DNA of 64,000 nt from Fasciolopsis buskii. Taxonomy: Eukaryota > Platyhelminthes > Trematoda > Plagiorchiida > Fasciolidae. The DNA is taken from assembly GCA_008360955.1 (NCBI GenBank), contig LUCM01000026.1, positions 1-64,000 of the forward strand, written 5' to 3'. Position numbers and translations under genes: made by a program. Below are positions 1 to 13,524 of the stretch, piece after piece (within the stretch, counting starts at the first letter, position 1; the number at the start of each line of letters is the position of its first letter). The notes under the pieces were generated by a model that ran no database searches, had not been told where the DNA came from, and saw only the letters and a list, made by a program, of their open reading frames with translations.

Positions 1-1178
1 AGAGAGTATCTGACTTGGTGCAAACGAGAAGACCGAACGGTATAAAGAGGCCTCAGTTAGCAGATCCAGTAGGTATGAGCGACCACACCGTTATGTGCAC
101 GCGACTGAGCCTGCAGGGACTGCTAGCTCCCGATTAGTATGGCAAGAACTTCTCAGAGACATGGATACAAGATTTTGTGATGACGCTGGACTTGGCATCA
201 AAATCACCGGGAATTAGACAGAAGTAAAAATGTCGTGGATCGCCAGTCGGAGGCAATTCGGAGCAACTCAAAGGGGGCAAATTCAAATCTGCTAGCTTCT
301 CACTCCTGCTAGGAAGCTGCTGGCCAGACCTGGTGCTCGATTACTGGTCCGTTCAACCCAAACCGCGTCGCTGACCCAATGGGTACTCCTACTCAGATGG
401 ATCTTCCTGACTGGTCAAAAATAGTTATTACTGCTGCTGAAATGCCTTTTGCTACCCTCCAGATTCCTCACACGTTCTGCCCTCTATGGTCAATAACTGC
501 GACGACAAATTGACAGCTCAGATGTTATCCTTGACTGATGTTTTTGAAATGTTTTTACCTCTTACACGTTTCCTCCGTTACACTTCTCAGTCCATTTTGC
601 TACCAGCCGCATAGGAACTTAATCAGCATTCCTGTGAGTTCCATATTCTTGCGTTAAATCTGATTCTCCGCATAGTTCGTCAGAATTGACCGCAATCCTC
701 CGCCTTCTTCAGCATTTTATTTTCCCTGTATTGTTGTTGAATGCGACTCCTTTATTCACCTTGCATAACGCTCCTCTTGGTTTTGATTAATTTCTAACCA
801 ATCGACACATTCTCTTTGATCTTTACCAACCCATCTTGACTTTTCTGCCCATCACGCAACGGTCTTCGCGTTTGCGCCTCCGGCCATATCTCGACATCTG
901 CCATCAAACTCTTCTTAGGTGTTGCACCAGCGACACCCAAATATAAAGCAGTTGAAAACGAAATGACTTGCACTATGTTGCTCAAGAACAATTCCAGAAA
1001 TCCCTATGAAAATATCAAAACATTTTATGCAGCTTTGAATTTTGTTTGGCATACTTGTATTCTACGTATTGCTTTGCGGCATCTGATCGCGTCTGCCGAG
1101 AAATCCAACCTAGCTTATATCCCAATATACATCCTGATTTCCGTTTTTCACGTTTTCTTAGCATCGTTCATGTACAAA
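1..1178. other. No recognisable gene; old intergenic DNA
   Basis: Only short open frames without recognisable motifs are present. The stretch about 740-1,170, upstream of the conserved element end at 1,179, has patches that resemble the DNA preceding the other copies of that end (for example the pyrimidine-rich run before 1,179), so part of it may be the body of the same degenerate element. Nothing else could be assigned. Confidence 0.4.
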
Positions 1179-1240
1179 TACGATTTTTGCCTCGCGCATG
1201 CCGCTCGCAAATCGAGAAATACATAATATTATTAATAGTA
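1179..1240 (+). repeat. Conserved 3' end of an interspersed element, copy 1
   Basis: The segment has the pattern TTGCC-TCGCGCATG, then CTCG and GAGAAATA, and runs into an ATT-rich tail. The same pattern recurs at 4,569, 13,389 and 13,525, always on the + strand and usually followed by AT-rich short repeats. This is what the 3' terminus of a non-LTR element looks like. Assignment to the CR1-like elements nearby is inference. Confidence 0.55.
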
Positions 1241-1596
1241 TTGTAACCTGATTAGGGTAGCAGACTTAGTTAGACCTCTCCAATGAATTAACCGGAACGG
1301 GCTACTGTCATTGTAGAGGAATAGGACCACAAGAGCCAGGAAATAGAAACAGAGATTTCATGAGGTTGAAGACCACACAAGGCTGCCGAGATTACCTGAG
1401 GTACATGGCGTAGAGAGTGAGGGTATAACGCATCGAACTACTTACAAGGAGCGGATCGCTTAGGCTACTGAAAGCGGCCCCAAGTCTTTTTAGAATTATG
1501 TAGAGTCTGAGGCGGTTTTGCAAAGGAGTGGAGTGAAAAACCACCAGGGAATTAGGTCGAAAGGAGGTCAGGAGAAAGCCGACTGTCCGTTGGGGT

Positions 1597-1856
1597 TTGC
1601 CCAGGCAATATACAGGCAGCACGAGGGTGCGGAGGTCAAACACGAAGCCCCTTTACTCTCAAGGTGTAGATGCCGGACAGAGTGGTGACGGACGACCAGG
1701 TATGGGGCGGCCTGAATATAAGAACTCGGCGAAAGCGGCAAGGACTGATGGGGTCCACCCAGCAATAGTTAAGCCGCTGGCGGAGGTCCGGGTAAAAGCT
1801 TTCAGCCAGATCTTTAACGTCTCGCTGGAAAATAAGCGGCTCCCCGCGGATTAATA
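1597..1856 (+). pseudogene. CR1-like reverse transcriptase fragment (N-terminal part)
   Basis: The C-terminal half of an 85-codon frame reads TDGVHPAIVKPLAEV and then FNVSLENKRLPAD. This is the region just before and within the first RT blocks of CR1/Jockey-type LINEs (typical pattern: GPDG-HP--IK-LAE, then SL--G--P-DW). The frame stops directly after RLPAD, where W would be expected, and no further RT motifs follow in the next kilobase, so it is a truncated relic. The N-terminal half, rich in charged residues, is consistent with the linker before the RT domain but is not diagnostic. The original polymerase would copy element RNA at the insertion site; this fragment cannot. Confidence 0.7.
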
Positions 1857-4199
1857 ACGTCAACATTTCTTTCTTGTTGTTTATGCCAAAATTTGGAACA
1901 AACTTCCCATCAGCATTCGGTGCATACAGATCCAATCTAGTTTTAAAGCTGCCTTAAATACTTACCTAAGTGTCACCCAGGTCCTTCAATTGACCCACAC
2001 ACATATGTCGGAAGAGCGTGCCTTTGAGTCAGCCATGGATTTCTAAATACATATCCCACCCCCCTGCTTTCCATAACACTCAATCTGAGGGCGCAAGAGA
2101 ATCTAATATACTAGCGTAATACGGACAACACCGCATTTATGACCCTTATCTCTCAGAGACTCGGGCGTACGAAGTTTGGTTAGGATTATAACAGTTACTA
2201 CAGTAGAGTCTCCAAAACCTGGATCTCGGCCAACAACACTAAATAACATTAAGGCCCGTGATAGCAGAAGGATGCTGGATTCTATGACAGCTATAACCGC
2301 GATTAATCCTCCTTATATCGGTCTTCTCACCTCGGATTCTTGTAACCATAGATTTCTCTGCTCCTGATATGCTCTGCCAACATAAAGGATCCTGTCTTCA
2401 TGCTGGGTATTGCCTGATCTAGTTTCTCTCTTCGTAGACATTTTATCAGAGAACACTTTCGAGGTTCCTTTTACTCTTCCTACCTACTCATCTTCCTTCC
2501 CAGTAACCTGCTAACGCTAACCAGGTAGACTCCTTTCCCTTAAGTACCCAGCCTAGTTTCGCTTATTAAAAAAAAATCTGTCCACGTCACACAGACGATG
2601 TGATTCGCTTATGCAAAACACAGGTCCACATTAGTAAGTTTCAAGCAGCACTCGTAAATGAAAACAAGACAAGGCGTTGACGATGACGGAGCCATACGTA
2701 CAGGTCTGCGTTTTACGGCATAAACTACCATCTTCCGTGTGCCTGCTTATCCCCACTTTCGTTTCCTTAGTCCGTGCGAAAACCCAAATGACTGCGACAG
2801 GTTTGCTTCAGCATCTCCGAACGTGGGGAAAACAGACCACCCCCAGCAGTTGCGAAAAAAACGACGCGGAAAATTAAGGTCAGGCGGAGGAACTAAGGAA
2901 AGTACCTATATGGGCTCAACCATTCCACTGTTAGAGAAAAAGTCTCCGCTGGATCAGATTTACCCCAGCAACCAAAGCACACTCGGGCTGCCGTCGTTTT
3001 TTCTTGATTATTCATGCAAGCTTGTTGAAGTACCTATGTGGTACAAGTTTTTGTCATCCTGTTTAAACACAAATTACTGATCCCGTTATTTTCATGCTTC
3101 TCCGTTCTCTTCTATCTACGACTTCTCGCGGCAAATCATATCCTAGCATTCAGCCCACACCGCCATCTACCAACCATTCAGTCATGCTTTTTCTTGGCAA
3201 ATCGAAGTCTTAAAGATCGGCAGTAGATCACTTGGTCGGTTATAATTGACTCCCTGTAGCATGCACACCGGGCCCGTAAACCAGAAGAGTTTCACAATCA
3301 GAACAAATATTGACTTTATTCCTTAACCATTGCGCTGGCCGTCCTATCAGACCACCGTGATCTGCATCTGCGATGTCGGAACATGAATAGGAACGCTTTT
3401 CAAACAAGGACCATGCAGCACAGGACTGACTAAACCAAATGCTCTACAAGGAAAAAGCAGCCGGTGTCTGTCGTACACGTCCCGTTCACGGAAACTACCC
3501 CCTGCGTGTTTCATGACAGTTGTCTGGTCCTTGTAATCTTCGTAAGAAACTGACTGTTATCGCTTTTCCCATCTTTTGTTTAATCATCTTAACACCAGCT
3601 GGAACACATTTCAGACTGCCCAATCTCTCTCCGGCTCTTCTCCAGGCTCGCCAATAGCCACAGATGCAACGCAAACTATCGCCGAAAGCTCCACTCCATC
3701 CTTTGCGCTGGTTGTTTATTCCCGTTAGGAAGCTGCTATCCTGCCATCCAAAATCTGGCGGCTTAACCCTAAGACAAAAAAATCAACGCCAATGACTCCC
3801 CGGGTGCCTAATATCAGATGAACCATGACGATTGGCCAAGCGGTTTCTAACACTACTGAAATGCCGCGCAATCCCCGAACCTCCCGACCCCTACCGCCAC
3901 AGAACACCATAACCTCCGATATTAAACAAGGACAACACACAGGTCATTCATAACCATTGTATTTAAGGATTGATTGTGAATCCTACACGTTCTGGTTTTC
4001 TTTCCGCCGCACATTACAATCCGCTCCCGGCCGCATAAGTCCAGTGACCATTTTTGTAAGTTCCGTTGTCTCTCTGTCCATAATTTTTCATATATTTTGG
4101 TCCCATAAATTGTCCGATGCAACCTTTAAGGCTTCCTGCTGTTTCATTTTAAGCATTTTTTAGACTACTGAGTGTTGTTGATTACCATTCTTCATCCAT
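1857..4199. other. No gene recognised
   Basis: Open frames of 60-113 codons occur here (for example 2,739-3,080 +), but none carries a recognisable motif and they overlap on both strands. I see no long tandem repeat. The stretch is best described as unannotated intergenic DNA, possibly with unrecognised element debris. Confidence 0.4.
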
Positions 4200-4637
4200 C
4201 TCATATGATATCCAAAGTGCTTTCGACTCTTCTCCATCCCGCTACTACATCCACATTGATATTGATCTTTACCATTTTATTCTCCTGATTTTTGATTAGC
4301 CCGGCCACTTTACAACACCCGCAATTTCTTCCCAGCCAAATCATGCGCCTGCGATGCGCACCTTTGATGCGCTTAAATACGGATTGATTCTCAGTGCGCG
4401 AATCATAGTCAGCCCCAGAAAGTTTCGGCAATGGATTATCCAGCTCTGATTCGAAGTCCAAAAACTCGTGATTAGCCCATCTCATTGTAGGTTATGTTCA
4501 TGAGAACACAGAAGCTGCATCTTCAGGACTAAAACTTGTCTTACGATTTCCAATGCGCCATCCGTGTGTAAATTTGATCTTGCCTTGCGCATGACTCTCG
4601 AATTTTGAGAAATATACCCATTATCATTATCATTAAC
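4200..4637 (+). mobile_element. Degenerate interspersed repeat, with 3' end copy 2
   Basis: Bases about 4,240-4,370 align by eye with about 13,070-13,200 and more weakly with about 18,200-18,340. Shared landmarks are CATCCA-ATTGATA, TTCTTGATT or TCCTGATTT, CCCGG and GCGCACCTTTG or ACGCACCTTTG. About 200 bases later the conserved end (CTTGCCTTGCGCATGACTC) appears at 4,569-4,637 and runs into a TTATCA repeat tail. On the opposite strand the two blocks also show protein-level resemblance (NQENKMVKININVDVVAGWRR against NQESYAAEISINMDVITEWRR), which may only reflect DNA similarity. I cannot name the family. Orientation is taken from the tail. Confidence 0.5.
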
Positions 4638-4719
4638 AGTCCTACCGGTGCATAAAGGCGGGGACAGAGACAGCTGTGGCAGCTGTAGACCGTTGACCCT
4701 GACGTCCATCCCACTGGAG

Positions 4720-5965
4720 ATTCTTGAAAGGGCCCTTCGTGATGGGATAGTCCGTCACCTGGAGGCCAAAAATCAATAAGATAGAGCAACACATTTTTTT
4801 GGCTCAAACGTTTCCGTTTGACTAACCTGATAAGCTTCCTGGACGTAGCAACAGGTAGGAGTGACAGCAGGACAGAGTAGAAATCTGCTACCTGGACTTT
4901 TCGAGGGCCTTTTATTCCTTGAACCACGGGTTTCTTGGCCAGAAATTGAGGGCTTTCGTAGTGGATACTAAGATGAAAAACTGGATAGCACAAAGTCTGA
5001 AAGGTCGATCTTTCAGTCTGAGTCGAGGGTGTCTATCAAACAAAAGATTGTTAAACAGCGGGGCGCCTCGGGGATCTGTCTTAGGGCCACTGGTTTTCCT
5101 CTATTCTGTCGACAACCTAACCAGTGATTCGGGAAAACTGTGTCACATATTCGCTGACGAACTTAAACTATTAGCGACGGCAAACAGTGACACTATTCGG
5201 AGGAATCTGGATAAAGTTCACCCGAGGTCGGTAGAATGGGATTTTCCGTTGAACTTGAACATGCCAGCGGATCATGAAGGGAAAAGCCAATTTCCCTCGC
5301 TAAATGAGTCCACTTGATCACCTGGTGGCAATGGAACAAATTGTACAAGCAAGGACCCTCGGGATATTGGCGAGTGTGGACTTCGATCCTAGTCCGAAAT
5401 GCCAGGAGGCAGTCAGGAATGCATAGTGTGCATCACACCAACCAAAGAGGGCCGTGGGTTCTAGGAGGCCTAACGTTCTTCTGACGTTGTTCAAGGCCTT
5501 TGCCAGATCGAACTTGGAACAATGTATCCCGGTGTGGCGACCGTATTTGGTAAGAGATGGTACAATGATGAAACAAGTTCCGCGTGTTTTTAAACGCTCG
5601 TTTCGATATTTGTGACGCATGGGATATGAGCAGAGGCAGAGGGCTCTTGGCTTGTAAATCTTGGAAAAACTTAGGAAGAGGTGATTTAATGAAAGTCTTT
5701 AAGAGCATTGGGGGTCTGACCGACATACGCGGTCACTGGGGAGAGCCATTTCAGATAAAGGGGGAAAATACACTTAGAGCGGATGGGAAAACAACCGCGC
5801 AAAAGCATGCAACCACGGGTTTGAGAAGCAAATCGTTTGCCCCACGAGTGAGTAATGGCTGGAATAATTTAAGCAAGGAAGTGGTCGAGGGGATCATTGT
5901 GCGAATTCAAGGGGAGACTAGACAATGTATGGCTAGCTGTGTTTGGAGAGGACATTGTGAGACCT
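4720..5965 (+). pseudogene. CR1-like LINE reverse transcriptase and C-terminus, broken
   Basis: In order on the + strand: an RLTNLISFLD-like segment near 4,810; a frame change; YLDFSRAF with a catalytic Asp at 4,889-4,912; an open frame through SGAPRGSVLGPLVF (about 5,057-5,100); and the active-site box as FADE at 5,150-5,161. There the second Asp of the usual ADD is replaced by Glu. After a stop at 5,317 the thumb and C-terminal region continue in other frames (SNLEQCIPVW near 5,510; GDLMKVFKSIGG from 5,671; the SKSFAPRVSNGWNNL pattern near 5,830, typical of CR1/Jockey C-termini). The family copies its RNA by target-primed reverse transcription. This copy is inactive because of stops, frameshifts and the altered active site. 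Confidence 0.85.
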
Positions 5966-8900
5966 GTGGGGTTGAGGAGATGGTCGATAGTAAAGCACCT
6001 CAATAATTATTTCCCCCAGTTGACGGATTCAAGAGAGTTTCCATCCTTCTGCTATGGAAGCACCGTCCGATCCAGGGAGCTCTCGGTGCACGAACCTGGA
6101 CGATCGGGCACCGCGCTGTATTGTCCTGCAATACAACCAGAAATGAAACTAGAACTTGATCAGCTTTGGTATTTACTACAGTTTCCAATTGCACTGGTTT
6201 TGTCAGCTTCTCTTATTGCGCGCAAAAGCCCCGCCGAGTATTGCAGCCTTGTTGATTTTTCTGGTGTTGTCTTTAACCGAGTTTACATCCCTGCACCCTA
6301 TATCTAGAGAATCGCTCGATTCCACTATTTTCCTCCGTTTCCTAAATATTTCTGACTGCGCCGCAATCCTGTTTTCTAATTTTTGATCTACCCGTTTAAA
6401 ATGTTCAACGGCTTATACACATTTCCGCCCATGATCATGATGGTCGACCCAACTACAGCGAATCCCGTCAGCTCCACGCACTAGGTTTTCAACTTCCTCG
6501 TAACCCGAAGTTGTTATGCCTCCATTATTTGCTGTAAACCCTGTTTCGCACTGCTTAGTTTGAACTGCCGACCTTTAGCTCCAAAAATAAAATTGCTTGA
6601 CTCAGCCCCGCAAACCTGTTTGCAGTGCTAATTTTCAAATCACTTCAGAAATTGGTGAGTTAGATCGTTCCCTACGTACTCACCATAATCGAATCGGTTC
6701 TCCCTCTATTTATTCTACCGCTTTTATAAATAGCCACCCTTACGCCTGATATGATACTACACTAAGAAGCCGGAACCTTTCTGGCTTGTGAAAAGTGACG
6801 GAATCCCTCACTTTCCTTTTGCGGTACTGTTCCTAGGCTTCATCTTCTCCATCCCTTTGTATGGCAGTTTGGCTGCTCGCAGTGGCCTTTGCATTGAAGT
6901 CTGACTTTCACGTATTCTATTGGCTTCATCGTCGCGGGAGTGCAACTGGTCATTATGTCGAGTTCTAATTCATTACCTGAGTTGCTTGAACGATGATATA
7001 CTGCGCAAGTGCCTCAAAACTAAAGCTCGTCAAAGGATTTTCTCTCCTCCAGGAAACCCTACCGCTCACCCCGATAAGTTGCCTACAGCAACCCCGTAAT
7101 CCAGTTTTTAAACCAAGCCAAGAAGGCTGCAACTTCTCCCCATATAGCGCATATATTAACTTGCTTTGCACCAGTTTAAAGCATCAATGACAAAGTCTTC
7201 CCCTTGTTTTTGCTTATTGTGCTTCATCCAGCTAAGGACAAAATAGAAAGAACGTTAACGATTCTGATGTGGAGGCTATGGAATGAGAGTCATATGGTGC
7301 AGTCGTTGGCCTGGTTTGCCGGTACCAAGTTTGGCTGGGTAGTGTTCAGAAGTTCAAAACGTCGATTATTTTGAAATAAATGATACTGAGAAGAGAATAC
7401 GGCAGCTTTTAGTTTTGAGCTGGATAGGGCTAAGTGTGTACGAGTGGAGATTTGCGAAGAGACAAGTTATAAAGATGTTTGAATACTATTTCCAAAACGT
7501 CGTTGCAAATGACGTGGGCTCAAGTGCCGGACGTCTACCGTGAGAAGAAGCGAGGCCAAAACTGAAGTTCTCGCTCGCAATCATCCCACTGCGTCTCCAG
7601 CGTAAAATACAAAAGCGCACCAGGGGAACAAAGACGATGTAGGGTTACCCTGCCTCAGGACCGGGTCTAGGCTCACTTCCCTCAACCGCGGTTTCTATTT
7701 TTTATTGCATTCAATTTTTGCCTAACAGTGTTGTGATTGAGCCTATACAATGATATGTGATAGCTCTTTCACTTGCAGGGGATGATTTTGGGAGAAACTT
7801 AACGCCGGAGTAACGGAAATTCTTCCACCGGGAGCGTTTCCTTGCTTTTTTAGCAGAGTACGCGACCAAGTAAGACAACCAGGATCCAATGCACCAAAAT
7901 AGCATAGAGAGGCGCAGGTATACAAGAGGTGGAATTGTTTAGCCTGATGTTCGTTACCCTTCTAATAAGGGACATTTACCCTGCACAAACCATAACTGGC
8001 GGCATTGGTCGAGTGAGCCACCAGATCGGGATGGTTTTTATGACTTCCCCTGCCTTCCAACCCTGGTACTAATTTTAGTTTTTCATTGTCGAAACCGTGG
8101 CATTTTTTAGCCACTTCTCGCTCTGGATTTGACCATAAAGAATTCAAGATAGAGCTCAAAGGCGGGATAGTTGAGTTGAAAGCTATCCATTCTGGGGTCC
8201 GCTTTATAGCAATTTGAATACGCCGTTCCATCACTCACAGCAAATTACAGACTAAATGTAACATGCGGGCGGCCTTAACAACATCCGATGGTATAGAAAA
8301 AGTCTGGTAAAAAGCGAATGATGAATGCTCTAAGAAGATTTACAACAAACAGAAACACAGAAAATTCCTTCTGATCCCACGCATCCTCTGTACAACGATC
8401 TTTCAAAGAGTCGCCTTTATATTTCAACAAGTTCCGATCTTCCTTCCATACACCACTGAATTAGTATTTTAGTAACTCCACTGTCCTATATTTATCACAA
8501 ATTTTTACCATCGATGATTGGGTTCCAGCCGAATTCCTGGGCATCTTGTCCTAATGCGTTATGAATATTCCTGGATGAAATCTTTTATATTATTAACAAG
8601 GCGATCAGTGTATATTTTATTTTATTTTATTTTATTTATTTATTTCTTTTTCTTCCTATTTCATATTTCACCTTAAATTTTTTGACTAAAATACGGCATT
8701 ATTTAGCACACGCGAAAGTTTATACAATGCAACACAGTACAAACGCTAGGTTAATATTAAGAGCATTCATTCAAAGAGGCTCAGATACGACAAATTAACG
8801 CAATCCTTTATAATTCGCACTCAGCATTCGACTCGGTTCTTGCTTTGAAAACATCTTTCCATGACATGACCGATCTTCCCAACAAACACAAGATCCTTAC

Positions 8901-11900
8901 CAACCACTGAAACACTCGTCCTGGAAGTTGCATCGATTCGGCAACCTTCGGTATTAGGAACTATTTTTCTAAACACTGTCCCATCCTCATCGCTTAACCA
9001 GGCATCTTACTCCCGTCTCTATCAACTGTTCTTTCGTCACCCTGCAGCAGAGGAATCCTCGGCATCCACACCATCTCAAAAAGCTCATGTTCACTTGCTC
9101 GCTATCCATCCGTTCTCTCAATTACCATTTAGTGCTGGACCCTCGGTAAATAAGATGCATTATCTTCCATAACTAGTTCATCATCATCACCAAGGAACAA
9201 TGGCCCTCTGATAATGATTTGAACAACGTTCTCGCCCAATCTGGTTACCATGCTTCCCGAAATGACAAGCAAATACATCGTGAGGATGCCACCTGTTTTA
9301 CGTAAGAGACGCTGTTCCGTGTTCAATGTATTTTCACCCTGCTTTTAATGGCTTTCGGTATTCCCTTCTGCCCACCATTGCGATTTGACGTTAGGAACGT
9401 CTAATAGGGTGTATTCACTGCAAACTTAACACGAAACAATTCGACGTTTTACCTGTAGATGATGCTATCAATTTCACTCCCGATATCACTGGCTTCAAGC
9501 TTGCGGACGGTGATTTTGATGCTCATGAGATGTATTCGTTTCCCTTAAGCTTCCAAAATACCCTTTTGCTCTCTCTTTTCCAGATAAAACTAGACGATTT
9601 GGCTCAGGATTCCAGCTACAAGCTGGAGGCGACAACATATTTGGCCTTGTTTTTACGATAAACCTGATCAAGCTTTAAACGTACTTAGAAAAGAATTTTA
9701 CGGAATGTGACAACTCGCAGGTTGCCTGACATTTTTGTTGCAAATTTACGTTGTTTCCAAACCAACTCGGGGCTAACCGTGTCACTATGTCCTTTGGAAC
9801 TTCCTCCATACTCTCATCCGCAGCCAAAATTGGGATCATTTATTTCTCCTGTTAAACCTCACAAGTCTTGGTTGCCGTCTAGATGCAGTCACACCGGGCC
9901 AGAGGAGAACAAAAAACAATTGAATGGTCCTGGCCGCAATAATGAGAGGCTTCCCATGCTGCATACTGCATACCAAAAACAAGCAGTATGAATTATCCCT
10001 ACAGGGGCTGGGGCCGGTTACCTCTTGGCTCGAATATATCGCCAACGGAAATAATCTCAGTAAGCACCCACATCTCTCTTCTGCCCTCCCGAGTGGATTG
10101 ACGAGAAACGGATGAATTGCAGAGCCGACACCAACGTCTACGCTCGTTCGGATTTGTCAGCCAATGAAGAATTTGAATTTTGTTTGCAAGTTATTTTCCA
10201 AGACGGCCCATTCTGATGCTGTACATTTATGATTTTAATGTTTAGTGTTGGATCTGGACAATTACAATGTAGTTATTGACCAAATAGCACGTCCTCGACA
10301 ACGTTGCATTTCACGCACCTACTTCCATCTTCCTCGCTTACATTTGCGTATCTTCCCTACTTTCGTGTTAATCCCACCAGCACCGGGCACGATCAGATAA
10401 TCCGCTTTGTCCGGCGCGAATCAGACTGGCAGGCCGTCTGCATACATTTTCGGAAGTACCTCATCTCCTGCACACCAATACCCCAACCCATTAGCATGGT
10501 TGTATTCATAACATTTCCGGCTCAGTGTTCGCGTGAATCACCCTATACTGGAATGCCGCTCTGTTCTTTCTCCACAACCTTTGTGTCTCGCGCTAAGCCA
10601 GAAACCGTTTAGGCAACATTTTATTTTTTTGTTTACATCAAGATGGAGCTTTTTGGATCTCTCGCGAAGTTTTGCCTTCATGATGATATCCATCACTTCA
10701 TCGAATGTTGATCCCTGATCTGCCCTTTTGTTGCTGAAGGTTCCGGACTCAAATCCAGTCATAATGGTGACGTTGGTCCGTTTAACTCCAGCGCGCGGTG
10801 TGTTTTTACCTGCCTTCGGCTAAGCGTCGCTCCAGGAAGTCTTGCTGGAAAAAGTATCAGCAGAGTTGGAGTTGCCCGTGCGATGAAGTAATCGGTAGTA
10901 GCCCATAAAGCTTGGATGATGGATCTTAGACAATGCAGAAAAGTAGCCTGCATTTAGTGCAGTCTAAGGGTTACGGTAGTTAAGTAGCCGGAAAACGGGT
11001 AAACGTCATCCGACTTAAGGTTAGCCGCATGAATAAAAAATTAGGGGTTAGTTTGCAACTAGGGTTCTTTACTCCGTTCTAATTATGAGTAGTCTTGGAA
11101 TTTGGACGCGGCTGCAATACAATGGGAGAGGCAAAGTAAAAGCTGCTTATGAAGAAAGATGGAGAATTGAGCTGAAATAGCTGACTTCGAAGCCTTAAGT
11201 CAAATCTCGGATGGTTTGTCGATGATACATAGGACAAGCCTCTGGAAACAACAACGAGGCTCATGTGGTAAGGTGATGAGGGACGGTATGGGATCAGCAG
11301 AACTATCGCTAAGTTCGTATTTGTAACAATAAATTAATTCAGTTGCTAAAAACTAGTGTTGAAGCTACTTTATTTGAATCATCTGAAGTGCCTCCCATCT
11401 CTGATAAAGAACGGCAACACGGGGAGCCTAACCACCTCCGTCTTTTACCTCCTGAATTTGGCTGGCCTCCTATGGCCTCCCAACAATTTTAATGCAATAG
11501 ACGTCCATGGACACCTACCCTCCGATTGAGTGTCGTCATACAGCAACCCGACGAGCCCTAAGGCCCCATCCTACATAGACATTTACCCTCTGGCCCTCCG
11601 ACGGAAACGAACACAGCCACAGGTGGTTTCCAGGTAAAAACACATTCCCCTTCACGTATTGCAGCCCAATATTTCGCAATTTAAGCCGGTCTTCGTAGAT
11701 TCCTTGCAATCTGCCTAAAACTGGATCTAATTTCAGCAGTTAAAAATGGTCGAAGGAATCCCTTGGCTTTGAGCAATTTAAACACACTTCTGTGATTCTG
11801 TGACTCAGTTTCCCGCCAATAAAATTACAAACGATGAAAGAATCCGTAATAAAAAGCAAAAACTGCGTGCTTTCAACCAGCCCAACTCAAATACAGCTTC

Positions 11901-13009
11901 GACACAACCAAGTGAACCAAGAGCCGACCAGGTCAGGCTACCGGCTACTTCAATCCACCAACCTACCTGCAATAAAACATCTTTACAGCCTTCGAGAAAT
12001 CTCTGGGGCATTTGGCAGATTCTTCGCCTCATCTTTGTCAATTGACAATGACCTTCCAACCTCGTATCCGCCATGCATGACCTCGAAAATCTTCGTAACA
12101 GTTTCTTTCTTACCGAAGATGATGGCTCCGTTGCTGGAAAAACCAAATGTCAGCTACCATCCTGGACCAGATTCTTTACCTACAGCCACCTTCACATTGG
12201 GCGGGGTGACATTCGAATACCGTTGGAAAACATGTTCAAACTTTCTATCAAATGCGGCATTTTTTCCTCCCGATGGACTACTCTTATAATGATCCGCGTA
12301 CATTAGAAAGTCACACGACTTGATCCGGCGAATTTTAGACCGGTCTCTAGGATCATTGATTGAGTGATTAAAAAGCAGCTCACGACATAACTAACGGGCC
12401 ACAAACTTGTCAACTCTAGTCAATATGGCTTGCTCGAAAAGAAGCATTGTGCTACGTGTACCACTGATGGCCAACGCACAATCACAAGGACTGGTAGCGC
12501 CAAAAATGATGTTAGCATGTGTATATGAAAAGTGCTTTGATTGAGCATCTCGCGGCTGTCCGATACACAAGATCAAATCCTATGGGACCACCTATACTGT
12601 ACTCTCTTGGTTTACGTCTCAAAATTATTCTGCTGAACCCATACAAAACGAACTCACGAATCGACAGCATTTTTATTGGCACCTGATATAAACTGACGTT
12701 CACAATGCATATTGACATCCGAAAACAGCTGAGGACCGTCATTTTTCATTAACCTCTGTTCTGGTCCGCGGAAGTTGACATTTGACCAATGCGCCTGGTA
12801 ACAGTTCTTCACACGAGTCCATGAGACATCGCCTCATTTGACTCCGGTTGTCCTTCTTCTTTTCCAAAGACACCTTTATCTCTAGACCAATCTGAAATTT
12901 TTGAACTCATAGTTGTTTGGAAAAAACCTCAAGTAATATTTTTACGGTCGCACAATTCCCATCGATTATCGCCGCTTCCCTTGCTTAACGGACTGTGCCT
13001 ACAGAATTT
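5966..13009. other. 7 kb without a recognised gene
   Basis: The stretch holds many overlapping frames of 60-151 codons on both strands (the largest is 11,834-12,289 +). None shows a domain I recognise. No tRNA-like promoter boxes or long tandem arrays were seen apart from the TTTTA repeat at 8,613. Decayed retroelement sequence is likely, but I cannot show it. Confidence 0.4.
8613..8646. repeat. (TTTTA)n / (TTTA)n microsatellite
   Basis: Five- then four-base units of T-rich sequence repeat without interruption, followed by a pyrimidine-rich run to about 8,660. The run could be an old retroposon tail, but no element body is recognisable on either side. Confidence 0.85.
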
Positions 13010-13440
13010 TTGAATTCTATACTGCCTTTTTTGATAACAAGCCTGGTTTTCGCTCGTCTCCATTCTGTTATCACATCCATATTGATACTTATCTCCGCCG
13101 CGTAACTTTCTTGATTATCGAGTATCCCGGTCAACAGGCTGCGACGAACATTGCCCTCCAGCCATATTTTGCGACCGCGATACGCACCTTTGCTGCATTC
13201 AAACACAGTATTACTCACAGTACAGGACTGATAATCAGTCATAGAAAAATATTTTGAACCATTAACTTGCTTTGGTTCACAACACCATGTTCGGGAAATC
13301 ACATTACTTGTTGTGATCCTGTGAGCGGAACCACATTGCATTTTACGCTTGGTTTCCGTTTTCCGTGTCTGCACTGAGCCTTCTTGGCCAAATTTTAATC
13401 TCGCCTTGCACATGACTGTCGGGTGTCGAGAAATATACAA
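13010..13440 (+). mobile_element. Degenerate interspersed repeat, with 3' end copy 3
   Basis: The block at about 13,070-13,200 aligns with about 4,240-4,370, and the conserved end (TCGCCTTGCACATGACTGTC, then GTCGAGAAATATA) lies at 13,389-13,440. Spacing between block and end is close to that of the 4.2 kb copy, which supports one element family. A 151-codon frame runs through it on the - strand; its resemblance to the - strand frame at 4,201-4,485 is the only hint that the repeat may once have been coding in that orientation. Confidence 0.5.
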
Positions 13441-13524
13441 AAACCAACAAACCTTTGAAATTACATTAAGATCGCCCTCACCCTCTCGATTTATATTGTT
13501 CGTACTTCCTGCGCATCATCTATG

